A stretch of 37,788 nt of DNA from Gemmatimonadetes bacterium SCN 70-22 (GTDB lineage: Bacteria > Gemmatimonadota > Gemmatimonadetes > Gemmatimonadales > Gemmatimonadaceae): positions 1 through 37,788 of the forward strand of contig MEDZ01000037.1 of assembly GCA_001724275.1 (NCBI GenBank). Direction: 5' to 3'. Below the pieces are notes generated by a model that saw only the letters and a list, made by a program, of their open reading frames with translations, did no database searches and was not told the origin of the DNA. The translations under genes and the position numbers were made by a program. Below, in pieces: positions 17,520-28,843 of this stretch (the first letter of the stretch is position 1; each line of letters opens with the position of its first letter).

Positions 17520-17825
17520 CGATTCTCCTGGAGACGAGGTGCCGCATCATGCCACCGACGCACGGCGTCCCGGACACCGATCACGCGACCCTCGTACCAG
17601 AATCGTACGCCCCCCCGCGGAGCTCGCCCGTACCCTTCATCCCGCACTCATCGCCACATCACAGACATGATGCCCCGTCACGCCTGTGGAATACCGATCC
17701 TCCCGCCCCTTCCCCCTGCCGGCATCGAGCACCGCACGAAGGGCGAGGGGGGCGGCGCCCCTTGGCGCCGCCCCCCCCATCGCTCCCTCCCGCGGACGCG
17801 ATCACGCGTTCACGCGTTCACGCGT
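17520..17825 (-). other. Intergenic region, secA to radC
   Basis: A 306-bp spacer with no gene I can support. It holds a very strong GC hairpin at 17747-17776 and most of an 8-bp tandem repeat that starts inside the secA stop. The radC promoter should lie at about 17540-17700, where I see no good sigma70 match. A 62-codon frame at 17459-17647 is discussed among the rejected items. Confidence 0.5.
17747..17776 (-). terminator. Strong GC hairpin after secA
   Basis: Perfect 13-bp inverted repeat GGGGGGCGGCGCC / GGCGCCGCCCCCC with a 4-base loop, about 50 bp after the secA stop. No T tract follows on the minus strand, so termination would be imperfect or rho-assisted; it may also protect the 3' end of the mRNA. 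Confidence 0.55.

Positions 17826-17837
<12 letters not shown>
17798..17837 (-). repeat. 8-bp tandem repeat across the secA stop codon
   Basis: Four perfect copies of GTGAACGC (minus-strand reading) at 17806-17837 and one imperfect copy, GTGATCGC, at 17798-17805. The last codons and stop of secA (GTG AAC GCG TGA) are made from the first copies. Gain or loss of copies beyond two would not change the protein. Confidence 0.9.
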
Positions 17838-21161
<3,324 letters not shown>

Positions 21162-21169
21162 CGATGCCT

Positions 21170-21781
21170 CTATCGATACAGGGCGTGCTCGCTGATGTAG
21201 CGCGCCACCGCATCGGGTACAAATCCGTGAAGGGAGCGCCCCGCCAGCACGCGCTCCCGGATTTCCGTCGACGAGATGTCCACTCGCCGCGTCTCCAACA
21301 CGACAGGTGCTGGAAGGTCGCCGCCCGTCACCGCACGAATGGCACCAGCCACTGCTGCCTTTTCGACAGTCCCGCCCTCGACCGCCCGGTGCATGATGGC
21401 CAGCTGCGCCAGCTCCGCGATTCGGCGCGGCGACCGCCACTTCCCGAACGTCGTCACCACGTCGGCCCCCACCAGTAGCACCAGCCGATCCCCGGGATGC
21501 TCCCGGGCCAGCGCTTCGAGGGTGTCAACCGTGAAAGATAACCCGGCTCTCTCGATTTCGATCGGATCGACGGCGAACCGGGAATCGCCGGCCGTGGCCA
21601 GCCGTACCATGGCCAGGCGGTCGTCCGCAGTGGCCGACTGCACCCCGATCTTGAGCGGCTGCTGCGCCGCCGGGATCCAGACCAGACGGTCGAGCCCCAG
21701 GGCCTCGAAGGCGTCGGAGGCGGCCAGCAAGTGTCCGTTGTGCGGCGGGTCGAAGGTCCCGCCAAAGAGCCCGACTCTCAC
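21170..21781 (-). CDS. nadD: Nicotinate-nucleotide adenylyltransferase NadD
   Basis: Joins nicotinate mononucleotide and ATP to give deamido-NAD, the penultimate step of NAD synthesis. 203 aa. The nucleotidyltransferase signature GGTFDPPHNGH is at the N-terminus (HxGH type ending in HNGH). The substrate loop VWIPAAQQPLK is present. The C-terminal ISSTEIRERVLAG matches the ISSTxxR motif. The GTG at 21781 follows the bamD stop by 7 bp, with GAGCGAG as a possible ribosome site; longer in-frame readings would invade bamD. Confidence 0.95.
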   Translation of the reverse strand: MRVGLFGGTFDPPHNGHLLAASDAFEALGLDRLVWIPAAQQPLKIGVQSATADDRLAMVRLATAGDSRFAVDPIEIERAGLSFTVDTLEALAREHPGDRLVLLVGADVVTTFGKWRSPRRIAELAQLAIMHRAVEGGTVEKAAVAGAIRAVTGGDLPAPVVLETRRVDISSTEIRERVLAGRSLHGFVPDAVARYISEHALYR

Positions 21782-21788
21782 GGCTCGC

Positions 21789-22589
21789 TCAGAGCGAATC
21801 GCGGCGAACCGTGCTGTCCGGCTGGGGAGTCTTCGACACGGTGGCCGGGGGGGCGCCGCATGCGAGCGTGACCTCCTTGTCGGACGGATACCGCTCGAAC
21901 AGCGTCGCGCAGACGTCGTGCTTGTCCTCCCGGTACCGGATGGCGTCGTAGGAGTCCGCCAGGCGCAGGTAGGCGTCCTTCGACTTGGCCGTCTGGGGGT
22001 AGTTCTTGACGACGTCCTTGAAGTAGATGATCGCCGAGTCGAAGGCCTTCCGGCGGAAGTAGTACATCCCGCTCTCGTAGTCCTTGGTGGCGAACCACTC
22101 CTGCAACGTGTCGATCGCCTTCGTCGCGTCGTCCTTCCGATCGGTGTCGGGATACAGGCCCAGGAGCGACTGGTACGCGGCGAGTGCCTGTTCGCCATAC
22201 TGCGCGTCCAGCGTCGGGCGGCGCCACATCTTCTGGTACTCCCGCGCCGCCTCGAACATCGCGTCGTCGGCCAGCGTGTCGGTCGCGAACGACTCGGCGA
22301 GCCGGTTGTAGGCCTGCGCCGCCAGGAGGTGTTCCTTGCGCCCGGCGTGCGCCTTGGCCAGGTACCAGTGGGCCAGCGGAAGGAGGGTGTCGCGCGCCGG
22401 GAGGTCGAACGTCAGCTTCTCGAACGCCGTCACCGCGTGGTCCCACTTCTTCTTGTTGAACTCCCCCAGCGCCGCCGCATACAGGCGCTCGTTGGTGGGG
22501 TAGCGGCTCAGCTTGAACCCGGCCGAGCACGCCGCGAGGGCGAGGCTCAGGAGGGGTAGGCCGAGTCGGACGGTGCGGGAAAGGAACAT
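21789..22589 (-). CDS. bamD: Outer-membrane assembly lipoprotein BamD
   Basis: Essential lipoprotein of the BAM complex that folds beta-barrel proteins such as LptD into the outer membrane. 266 aa. The lipoprotein signal MFLSRTVRLGLPLLSLALAAC puts the lipidated Cys at 21. TPR-like helix pairs follow (ERLYAAALGEFNKKKWDHAV, LLPLAHWYLAKAHAGRKEHL, SGMYYFRRKAFDSAIIYFKD). The FxxGKxxYA-type periodicity of YfiO/BamD is recognisable in AHWYLAKAHAGR. The ATG at 22589 was chosen because it gives an exact lipoprotein signal; longer frames add a basic unstructured leader. It heads a bamD-nadD-secA unit after a terminator. Confidence 0.9.
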   Translation of the reverse strand: MFLSRTVRLGLPLLSLALAACSAGFKLSRYPTNERLYAAALGEFNKKKWDHAVTAFEKLTFDLPARDTLLPLAHWYLAKAHAGRKEHLLAAQAYNRLAESFATDTLADDAMFEAAREYQKMWRRPTLDAQYGEQALAAYQSLLGLYPDTDRKDDATKAIDTLQEWFATKDYESGMYYFRRKAFDSAIIYFKDVVKNYPQTAKSKDAYLRLADSYDAIRYREDKHDVCATLFERYPSDKEVTLACGAPPATVSKTPQPDSTVRRDSL

Positions 22590-22706
22590 AGCGGGTTGAG
22601 TACCCGGCGAATGGCGTTCGGTTCGCGGAAGCCGGCCAGGCAGCCGGCGCGCGCGGAGCCGGGTAAGGTAATGCACCAAACAGCTTTCTGGAGTCGCCAC
22701 GCCGCG

Positions 22707-22730
22707 AAAAAGTCGCGGGTCCGACCCGCG
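22707..22730 (-). terminator. Intrinsic terminator of the sugar-nucleotide cluster
   Basis: On the minus strand CGCGGGT-CGG-ACCCGCG forms a perfect 7-bp stem with a 3-base loop, followed by ACTTTTT. It lies about 120 bp after the decarboxylase stop. Confidence 0.8.
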
Positions 22731-22800
22731 GCGGCATCCCACCCGGCCGCGCCCTGGGGCCCGCGTCTCGGGCGGGGGGTGGGGGGGAGAGGCCCCTCCC

Positions 22801-22840
22801 CGACAGCGCCCCATCGCGCCCGACAGCGCCCCATCGCGCC
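22801..22840. repeat. 20-bp direct tandem repeat
   Basis: Two perfect 20-bp copies (22801-22820 and 22821-22840, core ACAGCGCCCCATCGCG) followed by a decayed third start (CGACGGCGCT) that runs into the decarboxylase stop at 22851. It looks like local duplication of the gene end. Confidence 0.85.
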
Positions 22841-22850
22841 CGACGGCGCT

Positions 22851-23786
22851 CTACAGCGCGAGCACGCGCCGGAAATGCGCGATGGTGCGCCGGACCCCCT
22901 CGCGGAGGTCCACCTGCGGCTCCCACCCCAGCACGGCCCTGGCGCGGGCGATGTCGGGTTGCCTCACCTTGGGATCGTCCTCGGGGAGCACCTGGAACGT
23001 CAGTGGCGACGCGGAGCCGGTCAGCTCGAGCACCACCTCCGCCAGCTGGCGAACGGTGAACTCGTGCGGATTGCCGATGTTCATCGGCTGCGCGTCGCCG
23101 TGCAGGAACAGGCGATAGATCCCCTCGATCTCGTCGTCGACGTAGCAGAAGGAGCGCGTCTGGCTCCCGTCCCCGTACAGCGTGAGCGGCTCGCCCTGCA
23201 GTGCCTGCACGATGAAGTTGGACACGACGCGGCCGTCGTGGGGGCGCATGCGCGGGCCGTAGGTGTTGAAGATCCGCACGATGCGCGTGTCCACGCCGTG
23301 CGCGCGGTGATACGCCATCGTCATGGCCTCGGCGAAGCGCTTGGCCTCGTCGTACACGCCACGCGGCCCGATGGGGTTGACGTTGCCCCAGTAGCTCTCC
23401 GGCTGCGGGTGCACCAGCGGATCGCCGTACACCTCCGACGTCGACGCCAGGAAGAAGCGCGCCCCCTTCGCCTTGGCGAGGCCGAGCGCGTTGTGGGTGC
23501 CTAACGCCCCCACCTTCAGCGTGGCGATCGGGTGCTCCAGGTAGTCGATCGGGCTCGCCGGCGAGGCGAAGTGGAGCACCCCGTCGAGCGGCCCCGAGAC
23601 GTACGTGTACGTCGAGATGTTGTGGCGCACGAACTCGAAGCGCTCGTGCCCCATCAGGTGCGCGATGTTGTCGGGGTTGCCGGTGATGAAGTTGTCGAGC
23701 CCGACGACCTGGTGCCCCTCCCGCAGGAAGCGGTCGGCGAGGTGCGACCCCAGGAAGCCGGCGGCGCCGGTGATGAGGACGCGCAT
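22851..23786 (-). CDS. uxs: UDP-glucuronate decarboxylase (UDP-xylose synthase)
   Basis: SDR enzyme that oxidises and decarboxylates UDP-glucuronate to UDP-xylose. 311 aa. Rossmann motif [10 protein letters not shown] at 6-15. The family signatures [11 protein letters not shown] and [11 protein letters not shown], the active-site pair in [12 protein letters not shown] (Tyr-x3-Lys), [10 protein letters not shown] and [20 protein letters not shown] are all characteristic of bacterial Uxs. The ATG at 23786 has a G-rich Shine-Dalgarno (GGGAGG) upstream and overlaps the ugd stop by one base, so Ugd product passes straight to this enzyme. Contains an octamer GCCTAACG copy at 23499-23506, giving one TTA leucine codon. 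Confidence 0.93.
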   Translation of the reverse strand: MRVLITGAAGFLGSHLADRFLREGHQVVGLDNFITGNPDNIAHLMGHERFEFVRHNISTYTYVSGPLDGVLHFASPASPIDYLEHPIATLKVGALGTHNALGLAKAKGARFFLASTSEVYGDPLVHPQPESYWGNVNPIGPRGVYDEAKRFAEAMTMAYHRAHGVDTRIVRIFNTYGPRMRPHDGRVVSNFIVQALQGEPLTLYGDGSQTRSFCYVDDEIEGIYRLFLHGDAQPMNIGNPHEFTVRQLAEVVLELTGSASPLTFQVLPEDDPKVRQPDIARARAVLGWEPQVDLREGVRRTIAHFRRVLAL

Positions 23787-25090
23787 CAGCCCCCCCTCCC
23801 GATGGAGTCGTACCGGAAGCCCAGCGCGCGCATCTTGGCCGGGTCGTAGAGGTTCCGGCCGTCGATCACCACCGGGCGCCGCAGCGATTCCTTGATGCGC
23901 GTGAAGTCGGGGTGACGGTACTCGTTCCAGTCGGTCACCACGACCAGGGCGTCGGCTCCCGCCAGCGCATCGTAATTGGTCTCGGCGTACGTGATCCGGT
24001 CCCCGAGCCGCCGTTGCGCCTCGCCCATCGCCGCCGGGTCGTGCGCCACCACGCCGGCGCCCGCCTCGAGCAGCTGGTCGATGAGGACGAGGGAGGGGGC
24101 CTCGCGCATGTCGTCGGTATTGGGCTTGAAGGCCAGCCCCCACAGCGCCACCCGCGTGCCGGAGAGGTCGCCACCGAGCGCCGCGCGGAGCTTCTCGAAC
24201 AGGCGACGCTTCTGCCGCTCGTTCGCCTCCTCCACCGCCTCCAGCACCGCGAGCGAGGACCCGCAGTAGCGCGCCGTGCGCACCAGCGCCTTCACGTCCT
24301 TCGGGAAGCACGAGCCGCCATAGCCGGGCCCCGGGAAGAGGAACGATTGGCCGATGCGCGAATCGGAGCCGATCCCCTTTCGCACGAGGTCCACGTCGGC
24401 CCCGACGCACTCGCAGAGGTTCGCGACCTCGTTCATGAAGGAGATGCGCGTCGCGAGCATCGCGTTGGCGGCGTACTTCGTCATCTCGGCCGACGCGACG
24501 TCCATGAAGATGATCGGCTTTCCCGTGCGCACGAACGGCGCGTACAGCTCGGCCATCACGCTCCGCGCGTGGTCGTTCTCCACCCCGAGCACCACGCGGT
24601 CCGGCTTCAGGAAGTCGTCCACGGCGGCCCCCTCCTTCAGGAACTCGGGATTGGAGCACATGTGGAACGGGTAGCGCGCATGCGCCGCCACCGCACGTTG
24701 CACCTTGGCGGCCGTCCCCACCGGCACGGTCGACTTGGTGACGACGACCAGTTCCCGCATCATGTGCCGCCCGATCTGCTCGGCCACCGCCAGCACGTGG
24801 CGCAGGTCGGCGGAGCCGTCCTCGTCGGGCGGCGTCCCGACCGCGATGAAGACCACCTCGGCGCTGGCGATCGCGGCGCCCACATCGGTGGTGAACGTCA
24901 GGCGCTCCTGCCGCTGGTTGCGCTCCACCAGCTGCTCGAGGCCCGGCTCGTAGATCGGGATGACGTTCTGCAGGAGCGCCTCGATCTTGGCGACGTCCAC
25001 GTCCGCGCACGTCACGTCGTTCCCCGTCTCGGCGAGGCAGGCCCCGACGACGAGTCCGACATATCCCGAACCCACAACCGTGATCTTCAC
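23786..25090 (-). CDS. ugd: UDP-glucose 6-dehydrogenase
   Basis: NAD-dependent four-electron oxidation of UDP-glucose to UDP-glucuronate. 434 aa. Rossmann motif [17 protein letters not shown] at 7-23. The catalytic Cys261 lies in [12 protein letters not shown] and the supporting Lys205 in [11 protein letters not shown]. Strands [12 protein letters not shown] and [20 protein letters not shown] are family hallmarks. The GTG start at 25090 has AGGGGAT a few bases upstream. The next gene consumes its product. It differs clearly from the neighbouring WbpA-type dehydrogenase, which has GGHCIPLDP. Confidence 0.97.
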   Translation of the reverse strand: MKITVVGSGYVGLVVGACLAETGNDVTCADVDVAKIEALLQNVIPIYEPGLEQLVERNQRQERLTFTTDVGAAIASAEVVFIAVGTPPDEDGSADLRHVLAVAEQIGRHMMRELVVVTKSTVPVGTAAKVQRAVAAHARYPFHMCSNPEFLKEGAAVDDFLKPDRVVLGVENDHARSVMAELYAPFVRTGKPIIFMDVASAEMTKYAANAMLATRISFMNEVANLCECVGADVDLVRKGIGSDSRIGQSFLFPGPGYGGSCFPKDVKALVRTARYCGSSLAVLEAVEEANERQKRRLFEKLRAALGGDLSGTRVALWGLAFKPNTDDMREAPSLVLIDQLLEAGAGVVAHDPAAMGEAQRRLGDRITYAETNYDALAGADALVVVTDWNEYRHPDFTRIKESLRRPVVIDGRNLYDPAKMRALGFRYDSIGRGG

Positions 25091-25168
25091 GCCATCCCCT
25101 GAGTCAAGTCGTTCGCGTATGCACGCGACGGAAGCGGCAGATCGTGAGGGGAGACGTCACCCGCGGCA

Positions 25169-25202
25169 CCCCGAACTCCCGACTCCCGTCTCCCGTCCGT
25201 CC
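25169..25202 (-). repeat. G-rich heptamer repeat, locus A (wbpA-ugd spacer)
   Basis: The 114-bp spacer 25091-25204 holds no gene. Its wbpA-proximal half carries the heptamer ACGGGAG on the minus strand (GACGGGAGACGGGAGT is interrupted only by one variant unit), giving four G-runs with loops of 4-5 bases at 25169-25194. It is a G-quadruplex candidate in the transcript just after the wbpA stop. Confidence 0.7.
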
Positions 25203-25204
25203 AC

Positions 25205-26563
25205 TTACAGCTGCGCCAGCTCGCTCTCCGGAATCCCGTCAGTGAGCTTGGAGAGCGGGACGATCCGCGCGCGCGACGGGTTGGCCCGCGTCATGGCGTT
25301 GCGCGTGTCGATGACGAGCCCCGCGTGGTCGGCGACGAACTGGTAGTCGACCGCCGTGTGGTCGGTGACGATCACCACGGCGTCCGCCGACTCCAGCACC
25401 TGGCGGGTCAGCGGGACCCCCGCGCGCTCGTGCCCGTGCTCCTTGAAGTGCGGGACGTGCGGGTCGTGATAGTCGACGAGCGCCCCGCGCTCCTCCAGCA
25501 GGCGCATGACATCGAAGGCCGGGCTCTCGCGCATGTCGTCGATGTCCTTCTTGTACGCGATCCCCAGGATCAGGATGCGGGAGCCGTTCACCGCCTTCCG
25601 GTCCTGGTTGAGCGCCCACGCCACCTTGCGCACGACGTACTCCGGCATTTCGGAGTTGATCTCGCTGGCCAGGTCGATGAAGCGCGTCTTGTAGTTCAGC
25701 GTGCGCATCTTCCACGCGAGGTAGTGCGGATCGAGCGGGATGCAGTGCCCCCCGATTCCCGGCCCGGGCGTGAACTTCATGAAGCCGAACGGCTTCGTCG
25801 CGGCCGCGTCGATGACCTCCCAGACGTTCACCCCGAGCTTGTCGCAGATGATCGCCATCTCGTTCACCAGGCCGATGTTCACGGCCCGGAAGGTGTTCTC
25901 GAGGAGCTTCACGAGCTCGGCCGCCTCGGCGCTCGACACCGGGACCACCGTGTCGATACACGACCCGTACAGCGCGCTCGCCACTTCCACGCAGTCGGGG
26001 GTCACGCCGCCCACCACCTTGGGCGTGTTCTTCGTGTGCCACTTCGGGTTGCCGGGATCGACCCGCTCGGGGCTGAAGGCGAGGAAGACGTCCTTCCCGA
26101 CCTTGAGCCCCTGCTCCTCGATCCGGGGCTGCATCACTTCACGCGTCGTCCCCGGGTACGTCGTGCTCTCGAGCACCACGAGCATCCCCGGGTGGCAGTT
26201 GCGGGCAATCGCCTCGGTCGCCGCCTGCACGTAGCTCATGTCCGGGTCGCGCGTCTTCGACAGCGGCGTCGGGACGGCGATCGAGATCGCGTCGCACTCC
26301 GTCAGCCGTGCTTCCTCGGCCGTGGCGACGAAGCGACCGCCCCTGACCTGCTCGGCCACCTCGGACGAGGGGACGTCCTGGATGTGCGACACCCCCTTCA
26401 TGAGGTGCTCGCACGTCCGCTGGGAGATGTCGTAGCCGATCACCCGGAACCCCGCCTTGGCGAACTCCATCGCCAGCGGGAGTCCGACATACCCGAGTCC
26501 AACGATCCCGATTACCGCGGACCGGTCCTGAATGCGGGAAAGCAGTTCTTCCTTCGTGCCCAT
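25205..26563 (-). CDS. wbpA: UDP-N-acetylglucosamine 6-dehydrogenase (WbpA type)
   Basis: Oxidises UDP-GlcNAc to UDP-GlcNAc uronate, the first step towards 2,3-diacetamido uronic acids. 452 aa. Rossmann motif GLGYVGLPLAMEFAKAG at 22-38. The catalytic Cys274 sits in GPGIGGHCIPLDP, the form seen in UDP-HexNAc dehydrogenases; Lys219 and Asn223 lie in ELVKLLENTFR. ESTTYPGTTREV and AYKKDIDDMRESPAFDV are also typical. UDP-ManNAc dehydrogenase is the main alternative, but the adjacent wbpB, wbpD and wbpE homologues favour UDP-GlcNAc. No clear Shine-Dalgarno precedes the ATG at 26563. It lies 43 bp after wbpE. Confidence 0.88.
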   Translation of the reverse strand: MGTKEELLSRIQDRSAVIGIVGLGYVGLPLAMEFAKAGFRVIGYDISQRTCEHLMKGVSHIQDVPSSEVAEQVRGGRFVATAEEARLTECDAISIAVPTPLSKTRDPDMSYVQAATEAIARNCHPGMLVVLESTTYPGTTREVMQPRIEEQGLKVGKDVFLAFSPERVDPGNPKWHTKNTPKVVGGVTPDCVEVASALYGSCIDTVVPVSSAEAAELVKLLENTFRAVNIGLVNEMAIICDKLGVNVWEVIDAAATKPFGFMKFTPGPGIGGHCIPLDPHYLAWKMRTLNYKTRFIDLASEINSEMPEYVVRKVAWALNQDRKAVNGSRILILGIAYKKDIDDMRESPAFDVMRLLEERGALVDYHDPHVPHFKEHGHERAGVPLTRQVLESADAVVIVTDHTAVDYQFVADHAGLVIDTRNAMTRANPSRARIVPLSKLTDGIPESELAQL

Positions 26564-26606
26564 GGTGTCGTCGTGATTGGGAGTTTCGCGATCCCTTCAG
26601 GGACGC

Positions 26607-27719
26607 TCAGCGCCCGTAGAAGGCACGAACCGTGCCGATCACCTCGTCCAGCTGCGCGCTCGTCAGCTCCGGGAAGATCGGGAGCGAGAGCACCTCCCGG
26701 GCCGCGCGCTCCGCCTCGGGACAGGCCCCCTCCTTGTAGCCGAGGTACTGGAAGCAGGGCTGCAGGTGGAGCGGGAGGGGATAGTACACGGCCGTCCCGA
26801 TCCCCTTGTCCTTCAGATAGGCCTGCAACGCGTCCCGACGGTCCACCCGGAGGGTGTACTGGTTGAAGATCGACTCGTTGGCCGGGTCGATGTGGGGGAG
26901 CTGGACCTCGGGGACATCGGCGAACGCCGCGTCGTAGTAGGCGGCGTTGGCCCGCCGACCGGCGCTCCAATGCGACAGGTGGGGGAGCTTGGCAACGAGG
27001 ACGGCCGCCTGGAGGGCGTCGAGGCGGGAGTTGTAGCCCACCTCGTCGTGGAAATACTGCTTGGCGCCGCCGTGGACGCGGAGGCGCTTCAGCCGGGCGG
27101 CGAGCCCGTCGTCCTGGGTGACGATCATCCCGCCGTCGCCGTACCCCCCGAGGTTCTTGGACGGGAAGAAGGAGAAGGTCCCGATGGTGGCGCCCTCCCC
27201 GGCCATGACCTTCTCGCCGTCGATGACCCGCGAGGCGCCGATGGACTGGGCGGCGTCCTCGATGATGGGGAGCGAGGGGATCAACCGGCGGATCTCCTCG
27301 ATGGGTGCCATCTGGCCGAAGAGGTCGACCGGGATCACCGCCTTGCTCCGGGCTCCGACGGCGGCGGCGGCCGCGGCGGGGTCGATGTTGAAGGTGCGCG
27401 GCTCGATGTCCACGAAGACCGGCGTCGCCCCCACGTTGTGGATCGTTCCGGCCGTCGCGAAGAAGGTGAACGGGGTGGTGATGACTTCGTCGCCACGCCC
27501 CACGTCGAGGGCGCGCATCGCCAGCAGGATCGCATCGGTCCCGTTCGCGCACCCGATGGCGTGCTTGGTGTGCGAGAGGTCGGCCACCATCCGCTCGAGC
27601 CGCTCCACGGGCTCGCCGAGGATGAAGCGCTGGTCGTCGATCACCTGCATCACGGAGGCCAGGACCTCGTCACGGATGAACGAGTGCTGGGCCTTGAGGT
27701 CGAGGAGCGGGACGGGCAT
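26607..27719 (-). CDS. wbpE: DegT/DnrJ/EryC1/StrS aminotransferase (WbpE type)
   Basis: PLP-dependent sugar aminotransferase, here expected to convert the 3-keto group of UDP-GlcNAc uronate to an amine with glutamate. 370 aa from the ATG at 27719 (MPVPLLDLKAQHSFIRDEV, the typical start). Cofactor residues are visible: EDAAQSIGA (Asp155) and the Schiff-base Lys188 in FSFFPSKNLGGYGDGG. Other family motifs: GCANGTDAILLAMRAL and TTPFTFFATAGTI. A GTG at 27782 extends the frame through the G-rich repeat into the wbpB stop; I think this is not used. The place between wbpB and wbpA supports the assignment; other amino-sugar routes share this fold. Confidence 0.87.
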   Translation of the reverse strand: MPVPLLDLKAQHSFIRDEVLASVMQVIDDQRFILGEPVERLERMVADLSHTKHAIGCANGTDAILLAMRALDVGRGDEVITTPFTFFATAGTIHNVGATPVFVDIEPRTFNIDPAAAAAAVGARSKAVIPVDLFGQMAPIEEIRRLIPSLPIIEDAAQSIGASRVIDGEKVMAGEGATIGTFSFFPSKNLGGYGDGGMIVTQDDGLAARLKRLRVHGGAKQYFHDEVGYNSRLDALQAAVLVAKLPHLSHWSAGRRANAAYYDAAFADVPEVQLPHIDPANESIFNQYTLRVDRRDALQAYLKDKGIGTAVYYPLPLHLQPCFQYLGYKEGACPEAERAAREVLSLPIFPELTSAQLDEVIGTVRAFYGR

Positions 27720-27732
27720 GGAAGTATCAGGC

Positions 27733-27779
27733 GGGGGACGGGGGACGGGGGACGGGAGTGCGCCGCGTCGCGGCGCGCT
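27733..27779 (+). repeat. G-rich repeat, locus B, plus adjacent hairpin (wbpB-wbpE spacer)
   Basis: On the plus strand 27733-27756 reads as three GGGGGAC units followed by GGGAG, a textbook G-quadruplex pattern with 2-base loops. It is on the template strand for wbpE. Beside it, 27760-27777 is an inverted repeat GCGCCGCG-TCG-CGGCGCGC directly after the wbpB stop, which could act as a processing or stability hairpin. Confidence 0.7.
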
Positions 27780-27781
27780 CA

Positions 27782-28843
27782 CTAGACTCGTGCCCGCAGT
27801 GGGAGGGGCACCTCGTGCCCGGTCTTGGCCGACTCGTAGATCCCCAGGATCAGCTCGAGCGACTTGCGGCCGGCGCGACCATCGGTGTCGGCGTGGGCCT
27901 CGCCGCGCAGCACGGCGAGCACGTTGCGATAGTACCCCTCGTGCCCGTGGCCGTACACGTTAGGCGGGGTATAGGTGGCCGAATCGACGAGCTTGTCGTC
28001 GTCGTCGTAGTCCGCGAACTGCCACGTCTCGACCTTGTTCACGGCGGTGCCGCCGATCTTCACCGTCCCCTTCTCGCCGAGGACGGTGATCGATCCCTCG
28101 AGGTTGCGCGGATAGGTGAGCATGGTGACCTCGATGACGCCGAGGGCCCCCGAACGGAACTTGAGGATGGCGACGCCCGAGTCCTCGGTCTCGATCCGGC
28201 GGGCCAGGGTGGCGGTCTTGGCCATCACGCTCTCGACCGGCCCCACGAGCCACTGGATGAGGTCCACGTAGTGCGACGCCTGGTTCATGAAGGCGCCGCC
28301 ATCGAACTCCCACGTCCCGCGCCACGGCGCCTGGTCGTAGTACTCCTGCGGGCGCGTCCAGCGCACGGTGGTGTTGGCCATGTAGATGCGGCCGAATCGC
28401 CCCTTGTCGATGGCGCGCCGCAGCAGCTGGACCGGGGGGTTGAGGCGGTTCTGCTTGACCACGAAGAGCTGCACGCCCGCGTCATCGCACGCCTGGACCA
28501 GCTCGTCCGCCGACGTGAGCGTGATCGCCATCGGCTTCTCGCACACGACGTGCTTCCCGGCCTTCGCCGCCTGGATGCCGTGCTGGGGGTGGAGGCCGGA
28601 CGGGGTGCAGACGGCCACGACGTCGCACGGCGCCTGCTCCAGCATCCTGGCGTACGACGTGAACCAGGGGACGTCCTGCCCTTCGCCGGCCTCGCGCGCG
28701 CGGCTCTCGACCGCGTCGCACACCGCCACCAGCTGCAACTCGTCGAGCTTGCCGATCGCGTCGAAGTGGCTGCGGCTGATCCGCCCGCACCCCACGAGCG
28801 CGATCCGCACCGGCGCGCGTCCCCCTCCGTCCTCCTCGCTCAT
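27782..28843 (-). CDS. wbpB: Gfo/Idh/MocA sugar-nucleotide 3-dehydrogenase (WbpB/WlbA type)
   Basis: NAD-dependent oxidation of UDP-GlcNAc uronate at C3 to the 3-keto sugar used by WbpE. 353 aa. N-terminal Rossmann domain with VRIALVGCGRISRSHFDAI at 12-30 and the family CEKPMAITL loop. The second domain carries strings specific to WlbA/WbpB enzymes: VKQNRLNPPVQLLR, RPQEYYDQAPWRGTWEFDGG and FMNQASHYVDLIQWLVG. It overlaps wbpD by ATGA. Contains octamer copy CGTTAGGC at 27958-27965. Known relatives recycle NADH with 2-oxoglutarate; nothing here contradicts that. Confidence 0.92.
   Translation of the reverse strand: MSEEDGGGRAPVRIALVGCGRISRSHFDAIGKLDELQLVAVCDAVESRAREAGEGQDVPWFTSYARMLEQAPCDVVAVCTPSGLHPQHGIQAAKAGKHVVCEKPMAITLTSADELVQACDDAGVQLFVVKQNRLNPPVQLLRRAIDKGRFGRIYMANTTVRWTRPQEYYDQAPWRGTWEFDGGAFMNQASHYVDLIQWLVGPVESVMAKTATLARRIETEDSGVAILKFRSGALGVIEVTMLTYPRNLEGSITVLGEKGTVKIGGTAVNKVETWQFADYDDDDKLVDSATYTPPNVYGHGHEGYYRNVLAVLRGEAHADTDGRAGRKSLELILGIYESAKTGHEVPLPLRARV

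Larger units (their letters stand above)
22590..22850 (-). other. Intergenic region, UDP-glucuronate decarboxylase to bamD
   Basis: Contains an intrinsic terminator (22707-22730), a G-rich run on the plus strand near 22772-22790, and a 20-bp tandem repeat just after the decarboxylase stop. The 22660-22705 stretch (TTTGGTGCATTACCTTACC on the minus strand) is clearly more AT-rich than its surroundings and is the likely promoter zone for bamD-nadD-secA, but I cannot match a full -35/-10 pair. Confidence 0.5.

Noticed and set aside
17459-17647. 62-codon minus-strand frame in the secA-radC spacer (contains FWYEGRVIGVRDAVRRWHD)
   Set aside because: It overlaps the well-supported radC start out of phase, has no clear ribosome site, and resembles no family I know.
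23787-25010. N-terminal extension of the decarboxylase frame to 25010
   Set aside because: The extension lies wholly inside ugd in another frame and is Arg/Gly-rich shadow sequence; the ATG at 23786 has a good ribosome site and starts exactly at the Rossmann motif.
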